DNA from: Omphiscola glabra
Lineage: Eukaryota > Mollusca > Gastropoda > Lymnaeidae
Length of the DNA: 64,000 nucleotides
Assembly: GCA_964017045.1 (NCBI GenBank)
Contig: OZ024811.1
Span: 7,651,674 to 7,715,673, forward strand
Direction: 5' to 3'
In this document: positions 33,426 to 45,255 of the stretch, piece by piece
Position numbering within the stretch: position 1 is the first letter of the stretch
How the letters are laid out: each line of letters begins with the position of its first letter
The notes under the pieces: generated by a model
The model's input: the letters and a program-made list of their open reading frames with translations, nothing else
Database searches by the model: none
Told to the model about the DNA's origin: nothing
Position numbers and translations under genes: made by a program

Positions 33426-33849
33426 CAATGTTGTCTCAGGATATTTCTCAGGAGTAGTAAGTAGGTCAGTCGTCCCACACACACACACATGAGCACACAT
33501 ATACACACCCACGCACACACACTTGACTGACTTGATACAAGTTGCTATTCACGTGGTTTGTTTGCGTCCGGCAGCACGTGAATTATTTAGCATATTGTAT
33601 GAGACTTGTATTTATTTACTACAAAGCAAGATCGTCCAAGATGCGCACTCGAGCTCTATAGACTGCTGGAGTAAAAAATGTCCACCATTGACAGTCCACT
33701 GCCATTGACAAATAACACCACTGACTGTTTACTGTCACTGTCAGAACACTGCGACGGACAGATTACTTCCACTGACAGATTACAAACATTGACAGTTTGG
33801 AAAAACTTTTCCGTACATTTTATGACGCCATTTCTGCAAACTATCATTT
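33426..33849. other. unique sequence with CA and CACTGACAG words
   Basis: A CA-type microsatellite lies at about 33475-33520. Loose ACTGACAG repeats lie at about 33690-33800. No gene. Confidence 0.5.
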
Positions 33850-36089
33850 GGTGAGCGGAAAAAAGTCTAAAAAAATTCACAGAAAAAATCAGGCATCAGA
33901 TATCATCAATAAATCCTGACAAGAATGGGGAACACATGAATTTGTAAATCTTTCGGTCCGACCACATTCCCTTGGTGACAATAATAAGTTTTAGAGTGAG
34001 GCCTTTAGTAAATTTTGGAAGATGATTTTATATCATTCTCTACAAAGCCGCATTGACCACACTGAGGTCAGGGTTTCTTTCAGGCATACCTCCGGGGGGG
34101 CACTGCCCCCCCGAGCAAGTCAAGTGCCCCCCGGGGGAAAATGTGTAAGAAAAAATAATTAAAAAAAAACTACTCTAAATTAAATTTTTATAACATTTTT
34201 AAAAGTTATTGAAATGTGTGCCTTTCATCGATTACAATTATTGGAACAAATAAAATATCGCTTTGTTCGATATATATTGATGATCCATATCGTTCAGGTT
34301 AATCTTGTTACAGGCTCGCAGAAATCGATTATAAATATCGTATTGTTTTGAAAATTGGCCGCTCCTGATCATAAGCTAAAATCGTACTTTTTCTTATTCG
34401 CAGATATCGGTATCTTTTATTTAATTTTATTTTGCAGCTGCACAAGTTGAAAGACTTTTAATAACACTATATTAAACTACCTTTACATCGATATAAATGT
34501 CTATAAATTGAATATAGTTCTTACTAAGTAATAAACATGAGCAATCAGTTTTTAAATTATATTGTATTATAGCATCATGCTTTAAAAAAATCATTTTTAG
34601 CAAACATTTTAATGTAGTAGATTCCATAGATGTATACTGACTTAGATAAAATGAAAATTAAAAATAATAATAATAATAATTTTAAAACAAAAAATTAGGA
34701 ATTTATCGGTTACATACAAATAGTGGACATTTTATCAATAATTATTAAATCGAGTGCTTTATAATTTTTTAACACAGTTTCGGGAACAGAGTAAAATGAT
34801 TTTTTTTAAAAAATAGTCTTTATTTATTAAATCCCCAAAGACTTTTCTCTGTTAATATAATAATAATAAATAATCTTCCCCAGCTGTTTGAACTATTTAA
34901 AAAAAATTATTTTAAGATGATAATCCAGTAGAAAGAATATATATATATCTAAACAGCGAATAAAAAAATCTAGTATTTCAATTATCTTGTAAATGCCATT
35001 TTTTGGTAGTAGTTAAAAAAATTATATGGAATTGGTAAAAAAAATTGTTTTCAAGTATAATATCGAAGAGGCAAGTTGTAATGCAAATTATAGTAGTCTA
35101 AAAATCTTAATTAACATTTCAATCAACTGAATATTGAGAATTAAAACTTTAATTTTATACGAAAATAAATCACACATTAATAAATATATGACGTCTTTTG
35201 TAAACAGTTCATGACTTCTGAACAATTATGTCGGTTACATATGATTTATAAATAAATACCAATTTTGAAAACCCATAAGATTTAGTCTATAGCCTTTTGT
35301 ACAGAAAAGTTTTTTTTCTTTTTGACTTTGGTGAAACTTGGAAATATTTAGAAACAAACGTATTTTTTTGGTTTTTCTTTTTCGTTCAAAATGTAAAACT
35401 ATTTTAGCATTTATTTTTTGGGATGGATCCCTTTTTTTGGAAGGAATTCTTTTTTTTTGAATAAAAAAAATATTTTGTAGTAAATTCGTTATTTTTTATG
35501 TAGTTGACCCCAAAAATATTTTAAAATAATAACTTTAAAAATACATTACTTTTCAAATTTTAAAAAATGTTTGCATAGTCAAGCAGAGACCTCGCTTGAC
35601 TTTTTATGGCACCCCTGCTACTTTTCGGTTTTGTTCTTTGCTACCTAGCAGTAAATGTTGATAATTTAATGTAATTACAGCCCAACTTTAAGCCCCTAAA
35701 ATATACGAGGCCCCATGCAGCTATATGGGTTGCAAACCTCACACGATGGCTCTTAGGTCAAATGACACATAAAATCTTAACTAGCATCTCTACCGTTGCT
35801 CTACAGTAAAGTGTATAATGATGCGAAACTAAATTTAACTACGGTATGTAAAACAAATGCATTCTTGCATTTTGAATTTATAAAAAAAATTCCGGGGCCT
35901 ATAAAGTTTTCAGGGACGAGTCTAAGCTAAGGAGTATCTCTCGACAAAAATCATACCCTAAGGGCTCCCAACTGGACTGAATTTATTTAATATTGTGCCG
36001 GTGGAAGAGTTAGTGATGTCCTGTTAGTATCGTTATTTCTAGCGCTTCCCACCCAAATGTCTGAAATGTTTACATCAGTGGTGCTTCAT

Positions 36090-37190
36090 CCCATTTAGGG
36101 CCCTGGCCTGCTCCATTGGGATCGATTCATCGCTTTACACCTCCATGTGCGAACCCCAACCTTTGTAAGCCAATTCTCTACATCGTCAATCCATCTCAGT
36201 CTTGATCGACCGGTGAGCCGTCTGCCCCTAGGTTTCTGCCTGTAGATCGTTTTTGTTGCTCTAGAATCCGGCATCCTTTCAATGTGTCCTGCCCAGGGCA
36301 GTATGCCTTTTTTTATATTGTTGTGACTATGGATGGGTATTTGTACAATTGATATAGCTCTTGGTTTGTACGGATTCCCAAAACAAAATTGTCTATCATC
36401 GGGTCATATATTTAGCAAGTTCTCTGCTTTTCTGGTAGTGGTAGGAACCAAGTCTCACTTGCGTAAGTTACTACTGGTCTTGTGATAGTGGTGTATACTG
36501 CCTTCTTTGTTCCCTTAGCGAGGTTTTTGCTTTGAAGTAGCTTTTGTAAATTGAAATAAGAATGGTTGCATGCTGTTATTATTTCTTGCACCTCCGATTG
36601 TATTTCCTCTTGCTTATTTATAGTCACCCCTAGATATTTGAAATTAGCTACCCTCTCAAAGGCGTAGATGTTCATATTGATAAAGTCATCAGTGCGTATT
36701 TCCTGACATTATCATATATATTGCCTTCGCTTTATGTACATCAAGATCAGCTTTGACCGTCATCTCTTCAAGTTCCCCGAAGTTCAACGCTGTTTCTACC
36801 AAGTAGCGCTATATCGTCTGTGTAGGCCAGGTATTGCAGTGGCTGGCTTTATAAAGTTCCTTATGGTTGTATTGTACCACCTCTCCAGTGCTCACACGTA
36901 TGATTCTAATGCTTTTTTCTAAAGTGATGTTGAAAAGGATACACGGATTTCCTTGTCTGAGGCCCAGATTGATTGGGAACTCCCTCAAGTACTCTCTCTG
37001 TACTTTGATTCTACTTTTGTAGTTATCCATCGTCATATGTATGAGTCGGTAATGAGTTTGTTAAGGACTCCAAGTTCCAGCACAGCATCGTTCATGTATT
37101 TCATGTGTATGCTATCATAAGCCGATTTGTAGTCCACATATAGTTGGTGTATGTTGATGTATTCTTAGCATTTTTCTACGAGACATCTAA
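36090..37190 (-). pseudogene. Decayed reverse transcriptase (LINE family C)
   Basis: On the minus strand, in shifting frames, there are VDYKSAYDSI (motif A region), INLGLRQGNPCILFNITLEK (motif B), FKYLGVTI and TRPVVTYASETW, and then PWAGHIERMPDSRATK and GRSRLRWIDDVE of the C-terminal region. Order and spacing match a non-LTR reverse transcriptase read from 37190 downwards. Multiple stops and frameshifts make it a fossil. It differs from families A and B. It lies inside the hAT element, so it is a nested insertion or a captured fragment. Confidence 0.82.
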
Positions 37191-37802
37191 CGGTAAATAT
37201 ATGAACGTTTGAAATGCCCCTTCACACATTGTCTTAAAGATACACTGAATACAGTGCATGATACCTTCACTAGGTAACTCTTGTTACCAGTGAAATATCC
37301 GCATCAACACCAGGCACAGAAACATTGCAAATCCCATCTACATTCATAGGAACCATAATGATCAATACATTGATTGTGGGCCCTTAATATGCAAAAAAAT
37401 AAGAAAAATTTGCACCACAATGCATCACTGCATTTTGAATTTATTATTTTTAAATGAAGGTGACCCCTGCACTCACTTTTGCTCAAACTCTTCGGATTCC
37501 TCAATTTCTGCTACCCCCCCCCCTTCCTTTCCTTGACGTCGATCAATGTGACTAACGGGTTGAATCTAATCTTGTGTCAAATGTTTTTCTTCGGCGCACC
37601 ACAACCAGAATGAATTTAGTTTATGTATGGCACTGAGCGCCATAATGCCTCCCCTGACGCTTGAAAAATTATTTTCCCCGATCAATGAAAGTCTTATCAA
37701 AACATTCGAATCATGTACACTCCAAAATGCACCTCTTGATTGTTAAATAATCTCACATTTTCTGCTGCCCCACTTCCCGATAAAAATTGCTTGCCATGAC
37801 AG

Positions 37803-38130
37803 CCAAATTTGGTGCTGATATATACACTGCCCAGCGGCGTGCCTAGTGTTAGCGCCACCCTATAGGTGGGTTAATTTGGTGCTGATATATACACTGCCCA
37901 GCGGCGTGCCTAGTGTTAGCGCCACCCTAGTTGGGTTAATTTGGTGCTGATATATACACTGCCCAGTGGCGTGCCTAGTGTTAGCGCCACCTTAGGTGGG
38001 TTAATTTGGTGCTGATATATACACTGCCCAGCGGCGTGCCTAGTGTTAACGCCACCCTTGGTGGGTTAATTTGGTGCTGATATATTCACTGCCCAGGGTC
38101 GTGCCTAGTGTTAGCGCCACCCTAGGTGGA
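37803..38130. repeat. roughly 64-66-bp minisatellite seeded by a transposon end
   Basis: Five copies of a unit with TTGGTGCTGATATATACACT, GCCCAGCGGCGTGCCTAGTG and TTAGCGCCACCCTAGGTGGG. The CAGCGGCGTGCCTAG core resembles a hAT-type terminus, and a roughly complementary end (TTAGCTACGCCTCTG) lies at about 38422-38436. Confidence 0.9.
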
Positions 38131-39114
38131 TTAACTTTTTTGCCACGCTACCTTTCTCGATAGAAACTCGGCAGATGTCCGAAAATCCCGCCGCTCTATC
38201 TAAAGAGAAAATGACACATGGAAAGACCAAATATGCGCCCCCCCCCCACTTCTACGTCACTGACGTGAGTCTTTGGTGACAGGGGACAAGATTCATGTTT
38301 ACGCCCCCCCCCCCCCCGGCTAAACTCTGAAACCTATTATTTTCATCCATTAACACTATAGCCCATTAGATGCCCCCGCTAGTCTGGCGCCCGGGGACAT
38401 ATGTCCCATCTACCACCCCTTAGCTACGCCTCTGGCCACTGACAACTGGCACTGCCCCTCCGAACATCAAAAGTGCCCCCCCGGGGGAAAATTTCTGAAA
38501 GAAACACTGACTGAGGTCATTGATGCTTTGTCTGAATAGAGTTATCAGTCAACTAGTACTACAATGCAACGTCCCTTGCTTTGATCCCTTAATATGTGAA
38601 ATGTATCGGTGACATCAGACGCGAGAATCAAACGATTGGCAATAGCTTACTACAATTCATTGTCATTGTTATTCAATCTGTAATATTCGTGTTTATGACT
38701 TTATGCGTAAGAATATAAACTGATTATGAATAAATCATAGACTTAAATGTGTGATTATAATATGTATACATAATACAAATAAAACACACACGCATATATA
38801 ACTGAGTACCGGTGATAAAATTTCACAGTTTTAAATGTGTGAATTATAATGTATATAGATATAATACAAACAACAAGTACATATTTAATCCCAAACGATA
38901 ATCAAAACAAGATCCGAATAAGCTACTGCTATTTTATATTTACTGTTTTGCAGTAAATAAACATAGGCAATGTATGGACTTACAAATATAATTTCATAAA
39001 CACTGACACTTAGGAGTTTATATGAAACATATTTTGTGACTTTTTTCCTGAGACTTTTTTTTCCTACACTCATCTTTTTAATTATCTACTTAGCGTCACA
39101 CCCGACCCATCTCC

Positions 39115-39430
39115 CATTTAAATTTTGTTTTTTATTGTGTTATACTTCACTATGCTGTACGGGTACTATATATTATTTTACTGCAATATGCTGTATTATA
39201 TTGTGTTATACTTCACTACGCTGTACTATATTGTGTTATACTTCATTACGCTGTACTATATTGTTTAATACTTCACTATGCTGTACAGGTACTATATATT
39301 ATTTTACTGCACTATGCTGTACTATATTGTGTTGTACTTCACAGTGCTGTACCGGTGGTACTATATATTATTTTACTGCACTATGCCTTACTATATTGCA
39401 CAGTACTTTAATATATAGTAATGTACTGTA
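39115..39430. repeat. degenerate TACTTCACTATGCTGTACT repeat
   Basis: Irregular copies of ATTGTGTTATACTTCACTA and GCTGTACTATA words. The open frame through it is cysteine/tyrosine-rich and not a gene. Confidence 0.7.
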
Positions 39431-39769
39431 TTGGTTGTAAAAGATGAACTATTGTGTTATTTTGTATAATGAAATGCCAATCGTGGGAACTGGAAACAAA
39501 GGATACTGTTTCGATTATGTGGCAATCAATGCTGGCGCCATATCCTGTTGGGAATAATATCTCAAGTCTATAAAAAGCGGTTTCACCGTTACTATTAATA
39601 GATGTTGACTTGGAGGACTGTGTCAGGCACGTGCTCACTGTCACGTGGCACGAAGATAATATGATCAGCTGGTATAAGAATAATGAGCAGCGTCCGACAC
39701 GGACATGGCACCTGTGTTTTACCGACTTATGGGTGGGGTGGTCAGTAGGGCCAGCGAGTGAGAGAGACA

Positions 39770-39823
39770 GAAGATAGATAGATAGATAGATGGATGGATG
39801 GATGGATGGATGGATGGATGGAT

Positions 39824-39860
<37 letters not shown>

Positions 39861-39900
39861 AGAGATAGACAGACAGACAGACACACAGACAGAAAGAAAG
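39770..39900. repeat. GATA/GATG/GACA microsatellite
   Basis: Tandem tetranucleotides: GATA, then GATG, GATA again, and short GACA and GAAA tracts. Confidence 0.96.
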
Positions 39901-39947
39901 AAAGTATTTTTTAATTAGATCACAAAATTCATTTTGATTATTTTCCT

Positions 39948-40165
39948 TTGTTTTCACACGACAAGAACCCAACCTTCTCACACGACAAGCACCCGACCTT
40001 CTCACACGACAAGTACCCGACCTTCTCACACGACAAGCACCCGACCTTCTCACACGACAAGCACCCGACCTACTCACACGACAAGCACCCGACCTTCTCA
40101 CACGACAAGCACCCGACCTTCTCACACAAGCGCCAGACCTTGTCACACGACAAGTACCCGACCCC
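39948..40165. repeat. 24-bp minisatellite
   Basis: Nine copies of CACACGACAAGCACCCGACC plus TTCT. One unit near 40125 is shortened. Confidence 0.95.
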
Positions 40166-40500
40166 AGCTAAAAATTGCAAGTAGCATATATATAATGCCC
40201 TATAGCAGTACTGTTCAACAAGATTCTGTTTGTCGCAAATGACTAGGGCGATATGTTTGGGATCATGTTGCGGGTTTGGAACAGGGGCAAGGTTCAAGTG
40301 TCACGTGCAGTGTAGATAAATGATATTGATTGAGTAGGAATACGATATTTTGAGAATTAGGGGAAAGTAAAGTGAGTAACAATAATATCATCGCTGCTTT
40401 GAACGGATTTGCAAAATCTGTAGAATCTATTTTGCATCACAAGTCTTGTTGAAATAGCAATTTCAACAGCACCGACAATTCCCTATTGAGCATAAGAAAT

Positions 40501-40800
40501 TAGTACCTGCTAAAAAGGATTCAACTAATGCGAGTAGCTGCCAGGAGACAGAGAGAGCTTATGGTAATTATAGCTCACACTGACAATACTTCTATTTTAA
40601 GTGCTGAATGGTTAGATGAGTATGATTTTGACTTGTCTAGTCTATCAGTTCCTCAAGATGAAAATAATAAATCAGCTACTATGCCCATTGTTACGATAAA
40701 CCAACACCTGGCTACTCCCTGGGAAGATGATAGCCGCTAGAAACTATGTTTTTAATGTAATAACGTTTTAACGTCTTGATTATCAAGCTAAAAATTCAAT
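40501..40800 (+). other. Small unrecognised ORF with downstream AATAAA
   Basis: An open frame from the ATG at 40528 to the stop at 40738-40740 codes for 70 residues: a basic start (MRVAARRQRELMVII) and an acidic middle (EWLDEYDFDLSSL), ending TPWEDDSR. AATAAA lies about 55 bp beyond the stop. Its start is homologous to the segment at 29757. It could be the last exon of a small gene or a piece of an unclassified transposon. I recognise no domain. Confidence 0.35.
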
Positions 40801-41025
40801 AAACTATTTATATATATATTTATATTATAATTCATTTTTTTGGGTGGAGGGTTATAAAAAATGTTGACATAATTACTAAGGAGGTCACTGAAAGTTTGAC
40901 AGTTGTTAACAAGAGGGGAGAGGGTAAAAATTGGTTATTAATTGTTAACATATTAATGGACGCCCGCTTTATAGAAAACTATTCACATTTATTATAAATA
41001 TTTCTTATCTTATGCAAAAAGTGTC

Positions 41026-41165
41026 ATATATCCAATAGCATTATCGGCTCACATATTTAATAGCATTTTCGGGTCATATATCCAATAGCATTATCGGCGC
41101 ATATATCCAATAGCATTATCGTGTCATATATCCAATAGCATTATCGACTTATATATCCAATAGCA
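41026..41165. repeat. 24-bp minisatellite (TCATATATCCAATAGCATTA)
   Basis: About six copies of TCATATATCCAATAGCATTA plus TCGG, with length variants. Confidence 0.93.
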
Positions 41166-41329
41166 TTATTGAATCATCAAGTAGTTATAAAAAGCTCATA
41201 AAAACTGTAGCACACTTTGGCTTTGGATTATATTTGTATTTTTTTTAATTGGAGAAAGTTTTAAGTAGCACCTGACACCCCCCCCCCCCTAAATGTTGAC
41301 CTGTCAAAGCGTTGCTTTTTTGTTGGTAT

Positions 41330-42810
41330 TGGTGGTGGTCAGCGTCATTGATGTAGGGTGGGTGGTGGTCAGCGTCATTGATGTAGGGTGGGTGGTGGTC
41401 AGCTTCATTGATGTAGGGTGGGTGGTGGTCAGCGTCAATGATGTAGGGTGGGTGGTGGTCAGCGTCATTGATGTAGGGTGGGTGGTGGTCAGCGTCATTG
41501 ATGTAGGGTGGGTGGTGGTCAGCGTCAATGATGTAGGGTGGGTGGTGGTCAGCTTCATTGATGTAGGGTGGGTGGTGGTCAGCGTCATTGATGTAGGGTG
41601 GGTGGTGGTCAGCTTCATTGATGTAGGGTGGGTGGTGGTCAGCGTCATTGATGTAGGGTGGGTGGTGGTCAGCTTCATTGATGTAGGGTGGGTGGTGGTC
41701 AGCGTCATTGATGTAGGGTGGGTGGTGGTCAGCTTCATTGATGTAGGGTGGGTGGTGGTCAGCGTCAATGATGTAGGGTGGGTGGTGGTCAGCGTCATTG
41801 ATGTAGGGTGGGTGGTGGTCAGCGTCATTGATGTAGGGTGGGTGGTGGTCAGCGTCAATGATGTAGGGTGGGTGGTGGTCAGCTTCATTGATGTAGGGTG
41901 GGTGGTGGTCAGCTTCATTGATGTAGGGTGGGTGGTGGTCAGCGTCATTGATGTAGGGTGGGTGGTGGTCAGCTTCATTGATGTAGGGTGGGTGGTGGTC
42001 AGCGTCATTGATGTAGGGTGGGTGGTGGTCAGCTTCATTGATGTAGGGTGGGTGGTGGTCAGCGTCAATGATGTAGGGTGGGTGGTGGTCAGCGTCATTG
42101 ATGTAGGGTGGGTGGTGGTCAGCGTCATTGATGTAGGGTGGGTGGTGGTCAGCGTCAATGATGTAGGGTGGGTGGTGGTCAGCTTCATTGATGTAGGGTG
42201 GGTGGTGGTCAGCTTCATTGATGTAGGGTGGGTGGTGGTCAGCGTCATTGATGTAGGGTGGGTGGTGGTCAGCTTCATTGATGTAGGGTGGGTGGTGGTC
42301 AGCGTCATTGATGTAGGGTGGGCGGTGGTCAGCTTCATTGATGTAGGGTGGGTGGTGGTCAGCGTCATTGATGTAGGGTGGGTGGTGGTCAGCGTCAATG
42401 ATGTAGGGTGGGTGGTGGTCAGCGTCAATGATGTAGGGTGGGTGGTGGTCAGCGTCATTGATGTAGGGTGGGTGGTGGTCAGCGTCAATGATGTAGGGTG
42501 GGTGGTGGTCAGCTTCATTGATGTAGGGTGGGTGGTGGTCAGCTTCATTGATGTAGGGTGGGTGGTGGTCAGCGTCATTGATGTAGGGTGGGTGGTGGTC
42601 AGCTTCATTGATGTAGGGTGGGTGGTGGTCAGCGTCATTGATGTAGGGTGGGCGGTGGTCAGCTTCATTGATGTAGGGTGGGCGGTGGTCAGCGTCATTG
42701 ATGTAGGGTGGGTGGTGGTCAGCTTCATTGATGTAGGGTGGGTGGTGGTCAGCGTCATTGATGTAGGGTGGGTGGTGGTCAGCTTCATTGTTGTAGGGTG
42801 GGTGGTGGCA
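41330..42810. repeat. 30-bp minisatellite with 300-bp higher-order units
   Basis: Forty-nine copies of GTCAGCGTCATTGATGTAGG plus GTGGGTGGTG. Three monomer types (GCGTCATTG, GCTTCATTG, GCGTCAATG) occur in a repeating order. The ten-monomer block 41761-42060 is repeated at 42061-42360 with the same order of types. Both strands are open for about 500 codons only because the unit is 30 bp and lacks stops. Confidence 0.97.
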
Positions 42811-42865
42811 AGCTCACATCGAGTTCGAGTTTACTCCAAGACTTTCCGCTCATAAAACAAAGAGC

Positions 42866-44812
42866 AGTCGTTAAATAATACGAGGTGCTCACCTTAACCC
42901 GATGTGCTCACTTTAACCCGAGGTGCTCATCTTAACCCGAGGTGCTCATCTTAACCCGAGGTGCTCATCTTAATACGAGGTGCTCACCTTAACCCGAGGT
43001 GCTCACCTTAACCCGAGGTGCTTACCTTAACCTGAGGTGCTCATCTTAATACGAGGTGCTCACCTTAACCCGAGGTGCTCATCTTAACCCGAGGTGCTCA
43101 TCTTAACCCGAGGTGCTCATCTTAATACGAGGTGCTCACCTTAACCCGAGGTGCTCACCTTAACCCGAGGTGCTTACCTTAACCCGAGGTGCTCATCTTA
43201 ATACGAGGTGCTCACCTTAACCCGAGGTGCTCATCTTAACCCGAGGTGCTCATCTTAACCCGAGGTGCTCATCTTAACCCGAGGTGCTCACCTTAAACCG
43301 AGGTGCTCATCTTAATACGATGTGCTCATCTTAATACGAGGTGCTCATCTTAATACGAGGTGCTCACCTTAACCCGAGGTGCTCATCTTAACCCGAGGTG
43401 CTCATCTTAACCCGAGGTGCTCACCTTAACCCGAGGTGCTCACCTTAACCCGAGGGGCTCATCTTAATACGAGGTGCTCATCTTTATACGCGGTGCTCAT
43501 CTTAATACGAGGTGCTCACCTTAACCCGAGGTGCTCATCTTAATACGAGGTGCTCATCTTAATACGAGGTGCTCACCTTAACCCGAGGTGCTCACCTTAA
43601 CCCGAGGTGCTCACCTTAACCCGAGGTGCTCATCTTAACCCGAGGTGCTCACCTTTACCCAAGGTGCTCATCTTAACCCGAGGTGCTCACCTTAACCCGA
43701 GGTGCTCATCTTAACACGAGGTGCTCACCTTAACCCGAGGTGCTCACCTTAACCCGAGGTGCTCATCTTAACCCGAGGTGCTCATCTTAACCCGAGGTGC
43801 TCACCTTAACCCGAAGTGCTCATCTTAATACGAGGTGCTCATCTTAATACGAGGTGCTCATCTTAACCCGAGGTGCTCACCTTAACCCGATGTGCTCATC
43901 TTAATACGAGGTGCTCATCTTAATACGAGGTGCTCACCTTAACCCGAGGTGCTCACCTTAACCCAAGGTGCTCATCTTAATACGAGGTGCTCATCTTAAT
44001 ACGAGGTGCTCATCTTAACACGAGGTGCTCACCTTAACCCGAGGTGCTCATCTTAACCCGAGGTGCTCATCTTAACCCGAGGTGCTCATCTTAACCCGAG
44101 GTGCTCACCTTAACCCGAGGTGCTCACCTTAACCCGAGGTGCTCATCTTAACCCGAGGTGCTCATCTTAATACGAGGTGCTCACCTTAACCCGAGGTGCT
44201 CATCTTAATATGAGGTGCTCACCTTAACCCGAGGTGCTCATCTTAATACGAGGTGCTCACCTTAACCCGAGGTGCTCATCTTAATACGAGGTGCTCACCT
44301 TAACCCGAGGTGCTCATCTTAATACGAGGTGCTCATCTTAATACGAGGTGCTCACCTTAACCCGAGGTGCTCACCTTAACCCAAGGTGCTCATCTTAATA
44401 CGAGGTGCTCATCTTAATACGAGGTGCTCATCTTAACACGAGGTGCTCACCTTAACCCGAGGTGCTCATCTTAACCCGAGGTGCTCATCTTAACCCGAGG
44501 TGCTCATCTTAACCCGAGGTGCTCACCTTAACCCGAGGTGCTCACCTTAACCCGAGGTGCTCATCTTAACCCGAGGTGCTCATCTTAATACGAGGTGCTC
44601 ACCTTAACCCGAGGTGCTCATCTTAATATGAGGTGCTCACCTTAACCCGAGGTGCTCATCTTAATACGAGGTGCTCACCTTAACCCGAGGTGCTCATCTT
44701 AATACGAGGTGCTCACCTTAACCCGAGGTGCTCATCTTAATACGAGGTGCTCACCTTAACCCGAGGTGCTCATCTTAATACGAGGTGCTCACCTTAACCC
44801 GAGGTGCTCACA
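42866..44812. repeat. 19-bp minisatellite with higher-order structure
   Basis: Roughly 100 copies of CCGAGGTGCTCACCTTAAC, with C/T (CACC/CATC) and CCC/TAC variants. Rare variants recur at fixed distances. ACCCAAGG at 43961 and 44379 and AATATGAGG at 44207 and 44625 are both 418 bp (22 units) apart. GTGCTTACC at about 43021 and 43173 is 152 bp (8 units) apart. This is the largest array in the window. Confidence 0.97.
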
Positions 44813-45255
44813 AATCAATTTCATCTAACTTGATCTCGATGGTGAGGGCATGGCCATTTACAACGATAACTAAACAGTTGAGGCATAGCAAGGGGTTGTG
44901 GGGGTGCGGACTGCACCGGTGACACCGTCTTAGGGGGGTGACACCAAATTGAGAAATGGCATATTTACAAATCACACAGTGCTTTATAGGTTAACCGATC
45001 AAACGTCAATTGTCCACTCATGTAACCAATCCAAAAGCGTGATTTATTAAAAGTTTAAGGTTGAGTTGTCAGAAAGGAGGTGCAGGGCTGGCTCAAAGTA
45101 CCGGCAACTCGGTCAGTTGCCCGGGGCGCCATGTGCTTAGGGCCCTATTAACAATCTTCCAAAATAGGAAAAATCATTGCATGTGGGCGCCACGGAAGAA
45201 AAATAGAACGTGCAATAAAAATATTTGCTGTTCTAAAGGCTAGAGCAAGATGACA

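Larger units (their letters stand above)
34069..38509. mobile_element. 4.4-kb hAT element inserted in GTCACAG copy C
   Basis: Ends CAGGGTTTCTTTCAG and CTGAAAGAAACACTG form a terminal inverted repeat that extends imperfectly over about 40 bp, including GGGGGGGCAC. A perfect 8-bp target-site duplication, ACTGAGGT, lies at 34061-34068 and 38510-38517. Both features are diagnostic of hAT. I found no intact transposase. The interior is a long AT-rich stretch (34140-36000), a reverse transcriptase fragment (36090-37190), and a 66-bp tandem array with further inverted-repeat termini (37803-38445). It may be a decayed or composite non-autonomous hAT. Confidence 0.88.
33850..39067 (+). mobile_element. 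GTCACAG element, copy C, split by a hAT insertion
   Basis: The left part (33850-34068) begins GGTGAGCGGAAAAAAGTC and has CAGATATCATC, CGACCACATTCCCTTGGTG and GCATTGACCAC. The right part (38518-39067) continues with CATTGATGCTTTGTCTGAAT, CAACTAGTACTACAATGCAA, TTCAATCTGTAAT and the terminal GTGACTTTTTTCC. Joined, the two parts follow copies A and B block for block. The interruption is the hAT element at 34069-38509. Confidence 0.82.

Noticed and set aside
41293..42855. Open frames of about 500 codons on both strands
   Set aside because: They run through a 30-bp tandem repeat with no stop in the unit. Both strands are open, there is no non-repeat protein sequence and no splice context. The same applies to the long frames at 26.3-26.7, 27.0-27.8, 28.8-29.2, 20.5, 19.0-19.9, 32.9-33.5 and 47.5-48.0 kb.
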